Below, one piece after another: positions 8,197 to 16,967 of a stretch of DNA of 64,000 nucleotides. The notes beneath the pieces were generated by a model. That model was not told where the DNA came from, searched no databases, and saw nothing but the letters and a program-made list of their open reading frames with translations. This stretch comes from Shewanella donghaensis (GTDB lineage: Bacteria > Pseudomonadota > Gammaproteobacteria > Enterobacterales > Shewanellaceae), in contig NZ_CP041783.1 in assembly GCF_007567505.1 (NCBI RefSeq), positions 1,116,001 to 1,180,000 on the forward strand, in the 5' to 3' direction. The first letter of the stretch is position 1. Each line of letters begins with the position of its first letter. The translations under genes and the position numbers were made by a program.

Positions 8197-9132
8197 CTAA
8201 CCAATTGCAGAATGACTGACTTTGATATTATCTGCCTGCCCCTGATTGAATATCGTAAATTCTTCCGAAATTAACTCGGTAAACAATCGCCCAGCTCGAC
8301 CAAGTGGCCTTTCTAACGTTGAGACGAGTTGAGGAGTGAATCTGAATCGATGCCCGCCAACAAAATCAACAATGGATAAGGTTTTATCAGCTAGTTCGTC
8401 ATTAATCAGAAACTCCGGCATCCAGCCAAAACCAAGCCCTTTTAATAACGCATTTTTCTTCATGATAAAGCCAGATAAGTAAAAAACCTTGTCCCCACCA
8501 AATTGTAATTCATCACGCTTAAGTTTTTGTGGCGATGAGTCTTCAATAGTTAATTCAACATGTTGTTGTAAATCCGTCAGCGTGACATTAGATAATTCTG
8601 CTAACGGATGTTGCGATGAACAAACCAATAAACTGGTAACTGGTGGTAACTGGTGAGCTGAAAAATAAGGACCTGCAAGGTAGTCTTTTACCAGCATTAA
8701 ATCCGCTTTATCCCGTTCAAAACGATGTTGAACCCCACCTAAAAACTCCATGTTGAGTTGAATTTTTGTAGGAATGTTGTGTTCAGACATGCGCTTTAAC
8801 GCCGTCATGATAGGCTCCATTGGCAGTGCACCGTCGATCACTAACTCAAGCTTTGGCTCCCAACCTTCACTAAAGCGACTTGCTAGATGTTCGATATTAG
8901 CTAAATGCTGTAGTAACCGCTGGCCTTCAGCCAAAATTACTTTGCCTTCTGGGGTTAATTCAGCCCGATATTGAGACCGATTAAATAAAGTCACCCCTAA
9001 GTGTTGTTCAAGCTTTTTCACTTGATAACTGACAGCCGATTGCGCTTTATGTAACCGCTCTGAAGCCTTAGAAAAACTTCCCTCTTCTACAAGTACTTGC
9101 AACACATTAAACGCTTCAATATCTATTTTCAT
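8197..9132 (-). CDS. LysR-family transcriptional regulator
   Basis: A 311-residue regulator with an N-terminal winged helix-turn-helix (about residues 5-62, including GSFSKASERLHKAQSAVSYQVKKLEQHLG) and a LysR-type periplasmic-binding-like effector domain (about 90-295). It is divergent from hmgA with 234 bases between, the classic arrangement for a LysR regulator and its target, so control of the hmgA-hpd tyrosine-degradation genes is a reasonable inference. A dyad at 9162-9185 could be its operator. The effector is not identifiable; an aromatic catabolite would fit the context. Confidence 0.88.
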   Translation of the reverse strand: MKIDIEAFNVLQVLVEEGSFSKASERLHKAQSAVSYQVKKLEQHLGVTLFNRSQYRAELTPEGKVILAEGQRLLQHLANIEHLASRFSEGWEPKLELVIDGALPMEPIMTALKRMSEHNIPTKIQLNMEFLGGVQHRFERDKADLMLVKDYLAGPYFSAHQLPPVTSLLVCSSQHPLAELSNVTLTDLQQHVELTIEDSSPQKLKRDELQFGGDKVFYLSGFIMKKNALLKGLGFGWMPEFLINDELADKTLSIVDFVGGHRFRFTPQLVSTLERPLGRAGRLFTELISEEFTIFNQGQADNIKVSHSAIG

Positions 9133-9161
9133 TCAAGTCTCCAAGTACCTATTCAGCACTA

Positions 9162-9185
9162 AAGTGTTCTGTAGTCGTGACACTT
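9162..9185. promoter_or_regulatory. Candidate LysR operator dyad
   Basis: The inverted repeat AAGTGT-N12-ACACTT lies 30 bases upstream of the lysR start, in the shared lysR/hmgA intergenic region. Dyads of this size are typical of LysR sites, including autoregulatory ones. No binding data support it. Confidence 0.4.
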
Positions 9186-9366
9186 CCGTAAAGATTTAAC
9201 TACCATCGAAAAAACAGATGGAGTTGAGTGGTTTATTATTCTTTTTTTTGTTCGTTCTAGCAACTAAATTGTTAACCAGATCACAAATAGTTTGTTATAG
9301 CTGCGCTAGAAAAACATTAACAAAGCAGCAATAACAACAAGACTAATAAAGAGTTGAGGAGTAACG

Positions 9367-10527
9367 ATGCCGGTTTATGTTCAACAAGGACTAATACCTA
9401 ATAAACGCCATATCGCTTTTAAAAAAGACTCTGGCGAGCTTTACCGTGAAGAGTTATTTTCAACTCACGGTTTCTCTAATATTTACTCCAATAAATATCA
9501 CCATAATATGCCGACAAAGGCATTAGAGGTTGCCCCTTACTCGCTAACTCATGGCGACGAATGGCAAGATTCGTTAATCCAAAACTACAAACTCGATTCG
9601 CGCCAAGCCGATTGCTGCGGCAACTTTTTTAGCGCCAGAAATAAGATTTTTTATAACAGTGATGTCGCTATGTATACGGCAAAAGTCACTGAAGATACCA
9701 CTGAGTTTTATCGTAATGCTTATGCTGATGAAGTGGTCTTTGTGCATCAAGGAGAAGGCACACTTTATAGTGAGTACGGACAACTGAAGGTTAAGCAGTG
9801 GGACTACTTAGTGATCCCAAGAGGCACAACGTATCAGCTTAAATTTAATGATTATAGCAATGTGCGCTTATTCGTTATTGAATCAAACTCAATGGTTGAA
9901 GTACCTAAGCACTTTAGAAATGAATACGGGCAAATGCTCGAGTCAGCGCCTTATTGTGAGCGTGATATCCGCACTCCAGAACTCAATGACGCTATCGTAG
10001 AAAAAGGTGAGTTTCCATTAGTTAGCAAGTTTGGCAATAAGTATCAACTCACCACACTAGAGTGGCACCCATTCGATTTAGTTGGCTGGGATGGTTGTGT
10101 ATACCCTTGGGCATTCAACATCACTGAATATGCACCAAAGGTGGGTAAAATTCATTTACCTCCTTCAGATCATATCGTCTTTAGTGCGACTAATTTTGTT
10201 GTTTGTAATTTTGTGCCGCGTCCATATGACTTCCACCCAGAATCAATCCCTGCACCTTATTACCATAACAACATCGATAGCGATGAAGTGCTCTACTACG
10301 TCGATGGCGACTTTATGAGCCGTACAGGCATTGAAGCTGGTTACATGACCTTACATCAAAAAGGGGTTCCACACGGACCACAACCAGGACGTACAGAAGC
10401 CTCAATAGGTAAAACTGAAACTTATGAATACGCCGTAATGGTCGATACCTTTGCGCCGCTTAATTTAACCACTCATGTAAAAGATTGCATGAGTGATGAT
10501 TACAACCGCTCTTGGATTGAAGATTAA
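9367..10527 (+). CDS. hmgA: Homogentisate 1,2-dioxygenase
   Basis: A 386-residue iron enzyme of the bicupin homogentisate dioxygenase family. It opens the ring of homogentisate to maleylacetoacetate in tyrosine and phenylalanine breakdown. The C-terminal region has HNNIDSDEVLYYVDGD and GVPHGPQPG, which hold the iron-binding His and Glu residues of the family. It is shorter than the ~440-residue human-type enzyme and matches the short bacterial form. The ATG at 9367 has GAGGAG seven bases upstream. The next gene, hpd, makes the substrate of this enzyme. Maleylacetoacetate isomerase and fumarylacetoacetase are not in the window. Confidence 0.9.
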   Translation: MPVYVQQGLIPNKRHIAFKKDSGELYREELFSTHGFSNIYSNKYHHNMPTKALEVAPYSLTHGDEWQDSLIQNYKLDSRQADCCGNFFSARNKIFYNSDVAMYTAKVTEDTTEFYRNAYADEVVFVHQGEGTLYSEYGQLKVKQWDYLVIPRGTTYQLKFNDYSNVRLFVIESNSMVEVPKHFRNEYGQMLESAPYCERDIRTPELNDAIVEKGEFPLVSKFGNKYQLTTLEWHPFDLVGWDGCVYPWAFNITEYAPKVGKIHLPPSDHIVFSATNFVVCNFVPRPYDFHPESIPAPYYHNNIDSDEVLYYVDGDFMSRTGIEAGYMTLHQKGVPHGPQPGRTEASIGKTETYEYAVMVDTFAPLNLTTHVKDCMSDDYNRSWIED

Positions 10528-10601
10528 TCACCGATAGCGAATCCCATATTCACATCACCTTAGAGTGATGAAATAAAAAGATAATTATTAAGGAAAATAC
10601 C

Positions 10602-11642
10602 ATGGCTAGCGAAACAAACCCACTTGGACTTTTAGGAATTGAATTCACTGAATTTGCAAGTCCAGATACAGATTTTATGCACCAAGTGTTTGTTGATTTT
10701 GGTTTCTCAATGCTTAAACAAGCCAAGAATAACGATATCGTTTACTACCAACAAAATGATATTAACTTCTTATTGAACAAATCCAAGCAAGGTTTTTCTG
10801 CTGAATTCGCTAAGTCTCACGGCCCTGCTATTTGCTCTATGGGTTGGCGCGTTGAAGATGCCGCTTTTGCTTATAAAGAAGCCGTTTCTCGTGGTGCTAA
10901 GCCAGCTGATGAAGCCGTTAAAGACATGGCTTATCCAGCAATCTACGGTATCGGCGATAGCTTAATTTACTTCATCGATGTTTTCGGCGCAGACAACAAT
11001 ATCTACAATACTGATTTTGTTGATTTAGCAGAACCTATCATTGTTGAAGAAAAAGGCTTTATGGAAGTCGATCACCTTACAAACAATGTTTATAAAGGCA
11101 CCATGGAAAAATGGGCCAACTTCTATAAAGATATTTTTGGTTTCACTGAAGTTCGTTATTTTGATATTAGCGGTTCACAAACTGCCCTTGTGTCATACGC
11201 ATTACGTTCACCAGATGGCAGCTTCTGCATTCCGATTAATGAAGGTAAAGGTAATGACAAGAACCAAATTGATGAATATTTAGGTGAATATAATGGTCCT
11301 GGGGTTCAGCATCTGGCCTTCAGAAGCCGTGACATTGTCGGTTCTTTAGATGCGATGGAAGGCACTGCGATTAAAACGCTGGATATTATTCCTGAGTATT
11401 ACGACACTATTTTTGAAAAGCTGCCACAAGTCACTGAAGATAGAGATCGCATCAAGCATCACCAAATATTAGTTGATGGCGATGACGATGGTTACCTATT
11501 ACAAATTTTCACTAAAAACCTGTTTGGCCCAATCTTCATTGAAATTATTCAACGTAAGAATAATCAAGGCTTCGGTGAAGGTAACTTTAAAGCACTATTT
11601 GAATCAATTGAACGTGACCAAATGAAACGTGGAGTGCTTTAA
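10602..11642 (+). CDS. hpd: 4-hydroxyphenylpyruvate dioxygenase
   Basis: A 346-residue vicinal-oxygen-chelate enzyme that converts 4-hydroxyphenylpyruvate to homogentisate, the step just before hmgA. The non-haem iron triad is visible as H158 (EVDHLTNNV), H237 (GVQHLAF) and E314 (FIEIIQR), and the C-terminal substrate helix (GFGEGNFKALFESIERDQ) is intact. A Shine-Dalgarno AAGGA precedes the ATG. It is 74 bases after hmgA on the same strand and followed by a terminator, so the two genes form a short operon. Overproduction of homogentisate by this type of gene causes pyomelanin pigment in relatives. Confidence 0.95.
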   Translation: MASETNPLGLLGIEFTEFASPDTDFMHQVFVDFGFSMLKQAKNNDIVYYQQNDINFLLNKSKQGFSAEFAKSHGPAICSMGWRVEDAAFAYKEAVSRGAKPADEAVKDMAYPAIYGIGDSLIYFIDVFGADNNIYNTDFVDLAEPIIVEEKGFMEVDHLTNNVYKGTMEKWANFYKDIFGFTEVRYFDISGSQTALVSYALRSPDGSFCIPINEGKGNDKNQIDEYLGEYNGPGVQHLAFRSRDIVGSLDAMEGTAIKTLDIIPEYYDTIFEKLPQVTEDRDRIKHHQILVDGDDDGYLLQIFTKNLFGPIFIEIIQRKNNQGFGEGNFKALFESIERDQMKRGVL

Positions 11643-11671
11643 CCCACTCACCAATTCTCAATCTTTATCAC

Positions 11672-11697
11672 AAAGCCAGCTTAACTGCTGGCTTTTT
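11672..11697 (+). terminator. Terminator after hpd
   Basis: Arms AAAGCCAGC / GCTGGCTTT with a 6-nt loop are followed by TTT, 30 bases after the hpd stop. Confidence 0.8.
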
Positions 11698-11720
11698 CAT
11701 ATCTGAATTTTACTGGAATG

Positions 11721-12437
11721 CTAAAACGGTGCTTCACACACCATCTCAATCATTTCATTAGTCACAGGATGTCGAAAGCCAAGCTTCTGAGCATGTAATA
11801 ATAGTCGTGGGCCAAAGACTTCTTCAGCAAGTTGCTCAGATAACGCATTTTTATATAAATCACAGCCCAAAATAGGATGGCTAATATAGTGACTATGCAG
11901 CCTTAACTGATGGGTTCTACCTGTAATAGGTACAAATTGCACTTTGGTTATTGGTATCGCTACTTTGGAATTAATTGACACTATTTCTAACCGCTCTATC
12001 ACCTCAAATTGACTCTGTGATGCCTTGCCCTTTTCATGGCAAATTTTCATGTACGGGAAATTATCCACGTCTTTAGCAATAGGCGCATCAATATAGCCAA
12101 ATTCTTTATCATCTTGCTGCTCACCATATACATGACCAAACAAAATGGCACTGTAATGTTTACTGATAGTTTTATCTTGAAACTGCTTGGTAAGTAGCCC
12201 ATTTATGACTTTATCCAGTGCCACCAGCATAATACCTGATGTGCCGAAATCAAGTCGGTGAACTAAAGTGGCTGTGGGGAAATCTTTTACTAAACGATAG
12301 TGAACAGAATCTTTATTAAGAGGGTTTTTACCAGAAAGGCTCAGTAAGCCGCTGGGCTTATTTATCAGCAATAAATGTTCATCTTGATACAATATCGTAA
12401 TCTGCTCTGAACATAGTGGCGCGATAAACTCTTGCAT
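11721..12437 (-). CDS. RluA-family pseudouridine synthase
   Basis: A 238-residue stand-alone catalytic domain of the RluA family, with the catalytic aspartate in VHRLDFGTSG and the conserved ITGRTHQLRLH and HPILGC motifs. There is no N-terminal S4 domain. Length and sequence resemble E. coli RluA, which modifies 23S rRNA U746 and some tRNAs at U32, but paralogues such as TruC or RluE-like enzymes cannot be excluded. It converges on hpd across a terminator at 11672-11697. No partner gene is evident. Confidence 0.85.
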   Translation of the reverse strand: MQEFIAPLCSEQITILYQDEHLLLINKPSGLLSLSGKNPLNKDSVHYRLVKDFPTATLVHRLDFGTSGIMLVALDKVINGLLTKQFQDKTISKHYSAILFGHVYGEQQDDKEFGYIDAPIAKDVDNFPYMKICHEKGKASQSQFEVIERLEIVSINSKVAIPITKVQFVPITGRTHQLRLHSHYISHPILGCDLYKNALSEQLAEEVFGPRLLLHAQKLGFRHPVTNEMIEMVCEAPF

Positions 12438-12582
12438 GCTTAACCTGAATTGTATTTCTGTTCTAGTGAGGTCTAAATCAGTTCTATTGGCGCATAGTAA
12501 TAAAAAGGTCTCCGTTAAGCCACCTTTTGTATTTTAACATCTCGTAAAAATCTTTGTTAACAGCTGACGTTTTAAGCAAGGC

Positions 12583-12612
12583 AAAAATACCGCTCAATTG
12601 AGCGGTATTTTT
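12583..12612 (-). terminator. Terminator after the tandem retropepsin gene
   Basis: A perfect 13-bp repeat AAAAATACCGCTC / GAGCGGTATTTTT with loop AATT lies 22 bases past the stop of the minus-strand gene at 12635. Confidence 0.85.
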
Positions 12613-12634
12613 ATTTGAATAAACTGCATATCAA

Positions 12635-13513
12635 CTACATATCAACATCCACAATGTAATGCCCTTGCAGCCAATTTCGGCCAATCAACAGCTTGTAGGT
12701 CATTTTACTGCGGTCGCGCAGATTGACGTCTACTTTGAACTCTTCACCAGGTTCACCTAGGGTTAACGTTACCATGTAGCGGATTTCACTACCTTGAGCA
12801 TTACGGATTAACGATGTGCTATGAATTCTGGCTGTAACTTCAGCTTCTTTGCCTTTTTCATTCATAGTGGTAAAGGTGACATCTTTACCAACGTTGTTTT
12901 CCATATTGTCAGTATCTTCACCATTAATGCGCAAGTTGATTGCATGGAGTGAATTCTCAACAGCACCTGTATCAATACGCGTATCAAATATCAGCCCTGA
13001 TTCAACAATACTAATCCCAGCGGTTGGTCCGATAAATTTTTGCTCTGACACATCAACAACGTATTTCCCTTTTAACCAATTTCGTCCAATGAGCAGTTTA
13101 TAATCCATTGTAGTGCGGTTTCGAAGGTTTACTTTAACTTTGCGTACATTGTCAGCAAACTCAATGGGAAGCTTCACTGCGTAACGTGTTTCAGTTCCTT
13201 GAGAATTACTCACTGTTGAAGTACCGACAATTTTAGCCGTTAATGTTTGTTGCTCACCTTTTTCATTTTCTGTGGTAAATGAAACGGTTTTACCCACATT
13301 ATCTTTCATATTTTTTGCACTACCACCTTTAACTTCAATGTTAAGTGCGTGCAATGATGAGTTTACCGCTCCAGTATCCATTCTGGCTTCAAACATAATG
13401 CCATCTTGACTGACTGACATCATTTCAGTTTGTCCTAGCACCTGCTTTTCAGCGGCAATGGAAGACATAGAAATACACGTTAATATGAATGCACCAACGA
13501 GAGGTTTAAGCAT
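12635..13513 (-). CDS. Exported protein with two retropepsin-like (ATP-dependent zinc protease/RimB-type) domains
   Basis: A 292-residue secreted protein (signal peptide with cleavage near SSIAA-EK) made of two similar halves of ~130 residues. Each half has the aspartic-protease-like motif DTGAV-x-SLHA (D46 and D181) and ends with KLLIGRNWL-x-G followed by an IVDV/VVDV strand. The domain is the one annotated as ATP-dependent zinc protease/DUF785, distantly related to pepsin-like retropepsins, which normally work as dimers of one-domain chains. Two active-site motifs in one chain suggest a built-in pseudo-dimer. The export signal implies a periplasmic or surface role. Proteolytic activity is not demonstrated. 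It sits 60 bases downstream of the DUF3802-like gene on the same strand. Confidence 0.82.
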   Translation of the reverse strand: MLKPLVGAFILTCISMSSIAAEKQVLGQTEMMSVSQDGIMFEARMDTGAVNSSLHALNIEVKGGSAKNMKDNVGKTVSFTTENEKGEQQTLTAKIVGTSTVSNSQGTETRYAVKLPIEFADNVRKVKVNLRNRTTMDYKLLIGRNWLKGKYVVDVSEQKFIGPTAGISIVESGLIFDTRIDTGAVENSLHAINLRINGEDTDNMENNVGKDVTFTTMNEKGKEAEVTARIHSTSLIRNAQGSEIRYMVTLTLGEPGEEFKVDVNLRDRSKMTYKLLIGRNWLQGHYIVDVDM

Positions 13514-13573
13514 GCAAGTTCCTATTAAAAATAAGTGGTTTAAATAATATAAAATGAATTTTTTGAGAGTGGT

Positions 13574-13924
13574 TTACCTAAGGATTTGATCGATTTCTTT
13601 ATCAAATAAATTCTTAATAAGCCCTGAGAACTCAGTGATAAATACGATTTGATCCGCTGTTGCATTATGCTTAGCAACACCGGCTAAAATTTCTTCAAGA
13701 TCATAGATTATTGCGTCAATCTCACGAATGACTTTGTTTCTTTGTTCAAACGATAGGTTCGGGTTCTGACCACACACCATGATTATTTGTGCAGAGAGTT
13801 GATCTTCAAATAATTCTATAACCGTTTGGTTATTGATATTGGTCGCTTCAGAAACTTCAAACAAACCAAGATGTTCCGTTAAATATTGAATGAGATGAAT
13901 ATACCCATCTTTATCTGTGACCAT
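13574..13924 (-). CDS. DUF3802-like conserved hypothetical protein
   Basis: A 116-residue, mostly helical acidic protein opening MVTDKDGYIHLIQYLTEHL. It resembles the DUF3802 family found in Vibrio and Shewanella, whose function is unknown; I am moderately sure of that assignment. There is no signal peptide, membrane segment or conserved catalytic motif. It lies between yceI (55 bases upstream) and the double-retropepsin gene (60 bases downstream) on the same strand, so the three may share a transcript. Confidence 0.65.
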   Translation of the reverse strand: MVTDKDGYIHLIQYLTEHLGLFEVSEATNINNQTVIELFEDQLSAQIIMVCGQNPNLSFEQRNKVIREIDAIIYDLEEILAGVAKHNATADQIVFITEFSGLIKNLFDKEIDQILR

Positions 13925-13939
13925 TTTTTACCCTTTGAG

Positions 13940-13970
13940 GTGGCTTTTGCCTCTAATTAACAAAAGCCAC
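13940..13970 (-). other. Intercistronic hairpin between yceI and the DUF3802-like gene
   Basis: A perfect 10-bp inverted repeat GTGGCTTTTG / CAAAAGCCAC with an 11-nt loop lies just upstream of the AAAGGG ribosome-binding site of the next gene. There is no T run on the transcribed strand, so processing or translation control is likelier than termination. Confidence 0.5.
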
Positions 13971-13979
13971 TATCTATAA

Positions 13980-14558
13980 TTATTGAGATAAGGTTAGAAC
14001 AAATGACACTGGTACAGCTAAGCTAATACTACTTAAGCCCGCTATTTCACGTAACTTGTTAACCCCGTCAGTTAAACCAAAATCTTCAGCTTGTACGATA
14101 ACTGGCGACATGCTGGTCACCACCATCTTTTTGTCTGATAACTTAGCCACTAAAACATCAAATGATTGCTTTTTAGTTTTACCATGTAATTCAATTGTGC
14201 CATCAATTTGCGTCACTAATGTTGAGCCCACGCTCAAATCAGCTAACAATTGCGGGTTGATTACCGAATTCAGCTGTAGTTTTGGATATTTGGCGACTTC
14301 GAATAACATACTTTGCATGCGTTCATCGCGGATCTCAACGCCGGTATCAACACTGACTAAATCAATCGACAAATTAAATGCCCCTGCGGGGGTCAAACTA
14401 CCACTCACTGTTTTAAAGTCATGAACCTCAGCAATGTCAGCTTTCTTGATAGAAATGAAGCTCACTTTGGAGTGTGCTTGCTTCACTTGCCAATCAGCTG
14501 CTAAAACCGATGTACTTAATATTGCTAATGGTAATACTGCGAGCCATTTTTTCATCAT
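13980..14558 (-). CDS. YceI-family periplasmic protein
   Basis: A 192-residue exported protein. A signal peptide (MMKKWLAVLPLAILSTSVLAA) precedes a lipocalin-like YceI beta-barrel. DWQVKQAHSKVSFISIKKADIAEVHDF, the RDERMQSMLFEVAKYP segment and ELHGKTK are the usual YceI landmarks. YceI proteins bind isoprenoid lipids such as polyisoprenoids; their physiological role is poorly defined, though alkaline and other stress has been linked to the E. coli protein. Start at either of the two tandem ATGs is possible, with AAAGGG upstream. Confidence 0.88.
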   Translation of the reverse strand: MMKKWLAVLPLAILSTSVLAADWQVKQAHSKVSFISIKKADIAEVHDFKTVSGSLTPAGAFNLSIDLVSVDTGVEIRDERMQSMLFEVAKYPKLQLNSVINPQLLADLSVGSTLVTQIDGTIELHGKTKKQSFDVLVAKLSDKKMVVTSMSPVIVQAEDFGLTDGVNKLREIAGLSSISLAVPVSFVLTLSQ

Positions 14559-14635
14559 TAATCCCTTTTGTGAATAAATAACAGTTTAATTATAGATTAA
14601 AATTAGTTAATTCGATGTGATAACCAAAGTGCTCA

Positions 14636-15085
14636 TTACTGTCGACTTAACCATTTATCCAGTGCTTGTGCAAAAGCATGCTTATCCGCTTGAGAAAAAC
14701 TATTCGGGCCAGAAGTATGTACTCCGCTACTTCTTAACTCCTCCATAAAGTCTCTCATCGTTAAGCGCTGCTTGATATTATCTACAGTATAGACATCACC
14801 ACGAGGATTAAACACTACAGCGCCTTTATCTATCGCATCTGATGCTAAAGGTATATCGCCTGTAATCACTAAATCCCCTACTGATAGCTGTTCAACAATA
14901 TAGTTATCAGCTTCATCAAATCCTGCACTCACCCTAACCACTGAGATATTAGGTGAAGCCGGTACACGAATAAGCTGGTTTGCTACCAAAATTAATGGGA
15001 TGCTCTTTCTATCAGCGGCGCGAAAGAGCATCTCTTTTACAGGATTGGGACACGCATCAGCATCAATCCAAATTGTATTACTCAT
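14636..15085 (-). CDS. yaiI: YaiI/YqxD-family (DUF188) protein
   Basis: A 149-residue protein with the DUF188 opening [22 protein letters not shown], the acidic [20 protein letters not shown] motif and the DFMEELR segment. The fold belongs to the PIN-like nuclease group and carries clustered aspartates (D8, D10 and GD...D), so nuclease activity has been suggested for the family but is not established. It lies 52 bases downstream of pdxH on the same strand and probably shares its transcript. Confidence 0.88.
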   Translation of the reverse strand: MSNTIWIDADACPNPVKEMLFRAADRKSIPLILVANQLIRVPASPNISVVRVSAGFDEADNYIVEQLSVGDLVITGDIPLASDAIDKGAVVFNPRGDVYTVDNIKQRLTMRDFMEELRSSGVHTSGPNSFSQADKHAFAQALDKWLSRQ

Positions 15086-15137
15086 TTCTTCGTTCTCATA
15101 AAATCATGTATTTTATCGTTTAAAATATCTAATAAAA

Positions 15138-15776
15138 CTAAGGAGCCAACCTGTCTATAATCCATTCAGCACCCTGTTTTTGATATAAAAAACGATCATG
15201 AAGACGACGCTCGCCACCTTGCCAAAACTCTATACTGTCTGCTTTAACGCGATAACCGCCCCAAAATTTTGGTAACGGCACTTCACCTTTAGCAAACTTA
15301 TCTTTCATTTCGTTGAATTTGCCTTCAAGAGCTTGTCTTGCACTAATCTTGCTAGACTGCTTAGACACCCATGCAGCGATTTGGCTATCTTTTGGACGGC
15401 TCATGAAATACTTGGTCACTTCGAGCATTGATAGCGGCTCAGCTTCGCCTGTCACTGCGACTTGACGCTCTAAGGGATGCCATGGAAACAGTAAACTAAT
15501 TTTGGCGTTAGCAGCAAGTTGAGTGGCTTTTCGGCTTTCTAAATTAGTGAAGAAAACAAAACCATCGTCGTCAAATTTTTTCAATAGCACAATTCGTTGA
15601 AATGGTTGACTATGCTCATCGACAGTAGCGACACACATTGCTGTTGGATCGGTTAACTCAGCTTGTTTAGCTTGTTCAATCCATTTTTCAAACAGATCCA
15701 TTGGATTAGCTGGTAAATCATTTCTTCTAAGCCCGCCTTGAGTATACTCTCGACGGATATCCGTTAAATCATTCAT
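15138..15776 (-). CDS. pdxH: Pyridoxamine 5'-phosphate oxidase
   Basis: A 212-residue FMN enzyme that oxidises pyridoxine or pyridoxamine 5'-phosphate to pyridoxal 5'-phosphate, the last step of vitamin B6 salvage. Family motifs are intact: [13 protein letters not shown] at the N-terminus, [19 protein letters not shown], the FMN-binding [10 protein letters not shown], and the C-terminal WGGYRV...[13 protein letters not shown]...W...RLAP signature ending the protein. The length is as expected. Several PLP enzymes lie in this window (SpeA and the ACC-deaminase-like protein), but there is no sign of shared regulation. Confidence 0.95.
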   Translation of the reverse strand: MNDLTDIRREYTQGGLRRNDLPANPMDLFEKWIEQAKQAELTDPTAMCVATVDEHSQPFQRIVLLKKFDDDGFVFFTNLESRKATQLAANAKISLLFPWHPLERQVAVTGEAEPLSMLEVTKYFMSRPKDSQIAAWVSKQSSKISARQALEGKFNEMKDKFAKGEVPLPKFWGGYRVKADSIEFWQGGERRLHDRFLYQKQGAEWIIDRLAP

Positions 15777-15906
15777 GTGTTAGCTAGACCTCTTAGATGT
15801 CACTGTCACTTTATATAATGTCATTATACTCACAGACGCTGATATATGATCATGACTATATTAAGAATTATCATAAACGGCGTAAATGGTTTATTTACTG
15901 TCATAA

Positions 15907-15932
15907 AAAAACCAACAATAGCGTTGGTTTTT
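15907..15932 (-). terminator. Terminator of the polyamine operon
   Basis: Perfect 10-bp arms AAAAACCAAC / GTTGGTTTTT with a 6-nt loop lie 70 bases after the speB stop. On the minus strand a seven-T run follows, giving a strong terminator. Confidence 0.85.
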
Positions 15933-16002
15933 AAATTATCGAGCTTACCGTTATCTAGACTTTAAACATTAGACCTAGACACTGGCGCTTAGACATTAGC
16001 CA

Positions 16003-16938
16003 CTAAACTTTAGTCACGAGCCCTTTACCGTCAGCCCAGACATGTAATAGTTCAAGTCCTAAGGTTGCTCCAGCTAATGCGGTAATATCTGCTGAGTCGT
16101 ATGCTGGTGCGACTTCAACCACATCCATCCCAACGATGTTCATACCGCGTAAACCGCGAATAATTTTCATAGCTTTGTCACTGGTTAAGCCACCACAAAC
16201 TGGCGTACCTGTACCAGGTGCATAAGCAGGATCTAGGCAGTCAATATCAAAAGTGACATAAAGCGGCATATCGCCCACTCTGTCTTTGATTTGTTCTACT
16301 ATTTGATCTGCAGTTAAATCATTAGCTTTAGCGGCATCAATCACTTTAAACAGGTGTTCAGCAGTATTAAATTCAGTTCTGATCCCGATTTGAATTGAAT
16401 TTTCTGGCGCGATTAGGCCTTCATTCGGCGCATGGTAAAACATGGTGCCGTGATCGTACTTGCTGCCTTGGCTGTATGTGTCCGTGTGTGCATCAAAATG
16501 CAATAAAGCCATTTTGCCGTACTTTTTATAATGTGCGCGCAGTAGTGGCAGTGTAACGAAATGATCGCCGCCAAAACTGAGCAATGCTTTATCAGCATCG
16601 AGTATACGAGTAGCAAAGGCTTCTAAACGAGTTGTGAAATCTTCTTGATCACCACAGTCGAATACTAAATCGCCTGCATCGACGATTTTAATGGTTTCAC
16701 TTAAACTGAAATCCCAAGGCCAGCGAGTTTCTTCCCACGCAAGGTTCACTGACGCGCGGCGAATTGCTTCAGGTCCCATACGACCGCCAGAGCGACCTGT
16801 TGTTGCCATATCAAATGGCAAACCGATTACAACGACATCAGCATCCGTTTCTGTTGGTCTGAAATCTAATGGTTGGCGTAAATAGCCAAATGCATTTGAA
16901 TACAAAGAGTAATCTGCTTTTTCAGCAAAAGTGCTCAT
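16003..16938 (-). CDS. speB: Agmatinase (ureohydrolase family)
   Basis: A 311-residue ureohydrolase with all manganese-site motifs: GGDH (in [13 protein letters not shown]), HFDAHTDTY and the [16 protein letters not shown] motif. Agmatinase converts agmatine to putrescine plus urea, which is the product of SpeA two genes upstream, so context supports agmatinase rather than arginase or guanidinobutyrase. It is the last gene of a minus-strand operon speE-speA-AdoMetDC-speB, 29 bases after the AdoMet decarboxylase gene, and is followed by a terminator at 15907-15932. Confidence 0.92.
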   Translation of the reverse strand: MSTFAEKADYSLYSNAFGYLRQPLDFRPTETDADVVVIGLPFDMATTGRSGGRMGPEAIRRASVNLAWEETRWPWDFSLSETIKIVDAGDLVFDCGDQEDFTTRLEAFATRILDADKALLSFGGDHFVTLPLLRAHYKKYGKMALLHFDAHTDTYSQGSKYDHGTMFYHAPNEGLIAPENSIQIGIRTEFNTAEHLFKVIDAAKANDLTADQIVEQIKDRVGDMPLYVTFDIDCLDPAYAPGTGTPVCGGLTSDKAMKIIRGLRGMNIVGMDVVEVAPAYDSADITALAGATLGLELLHVWADGKGLVTKV

Positions 16939-16967
16939 AAAATCTCCGTAATGGCTTAAGCCAATAA

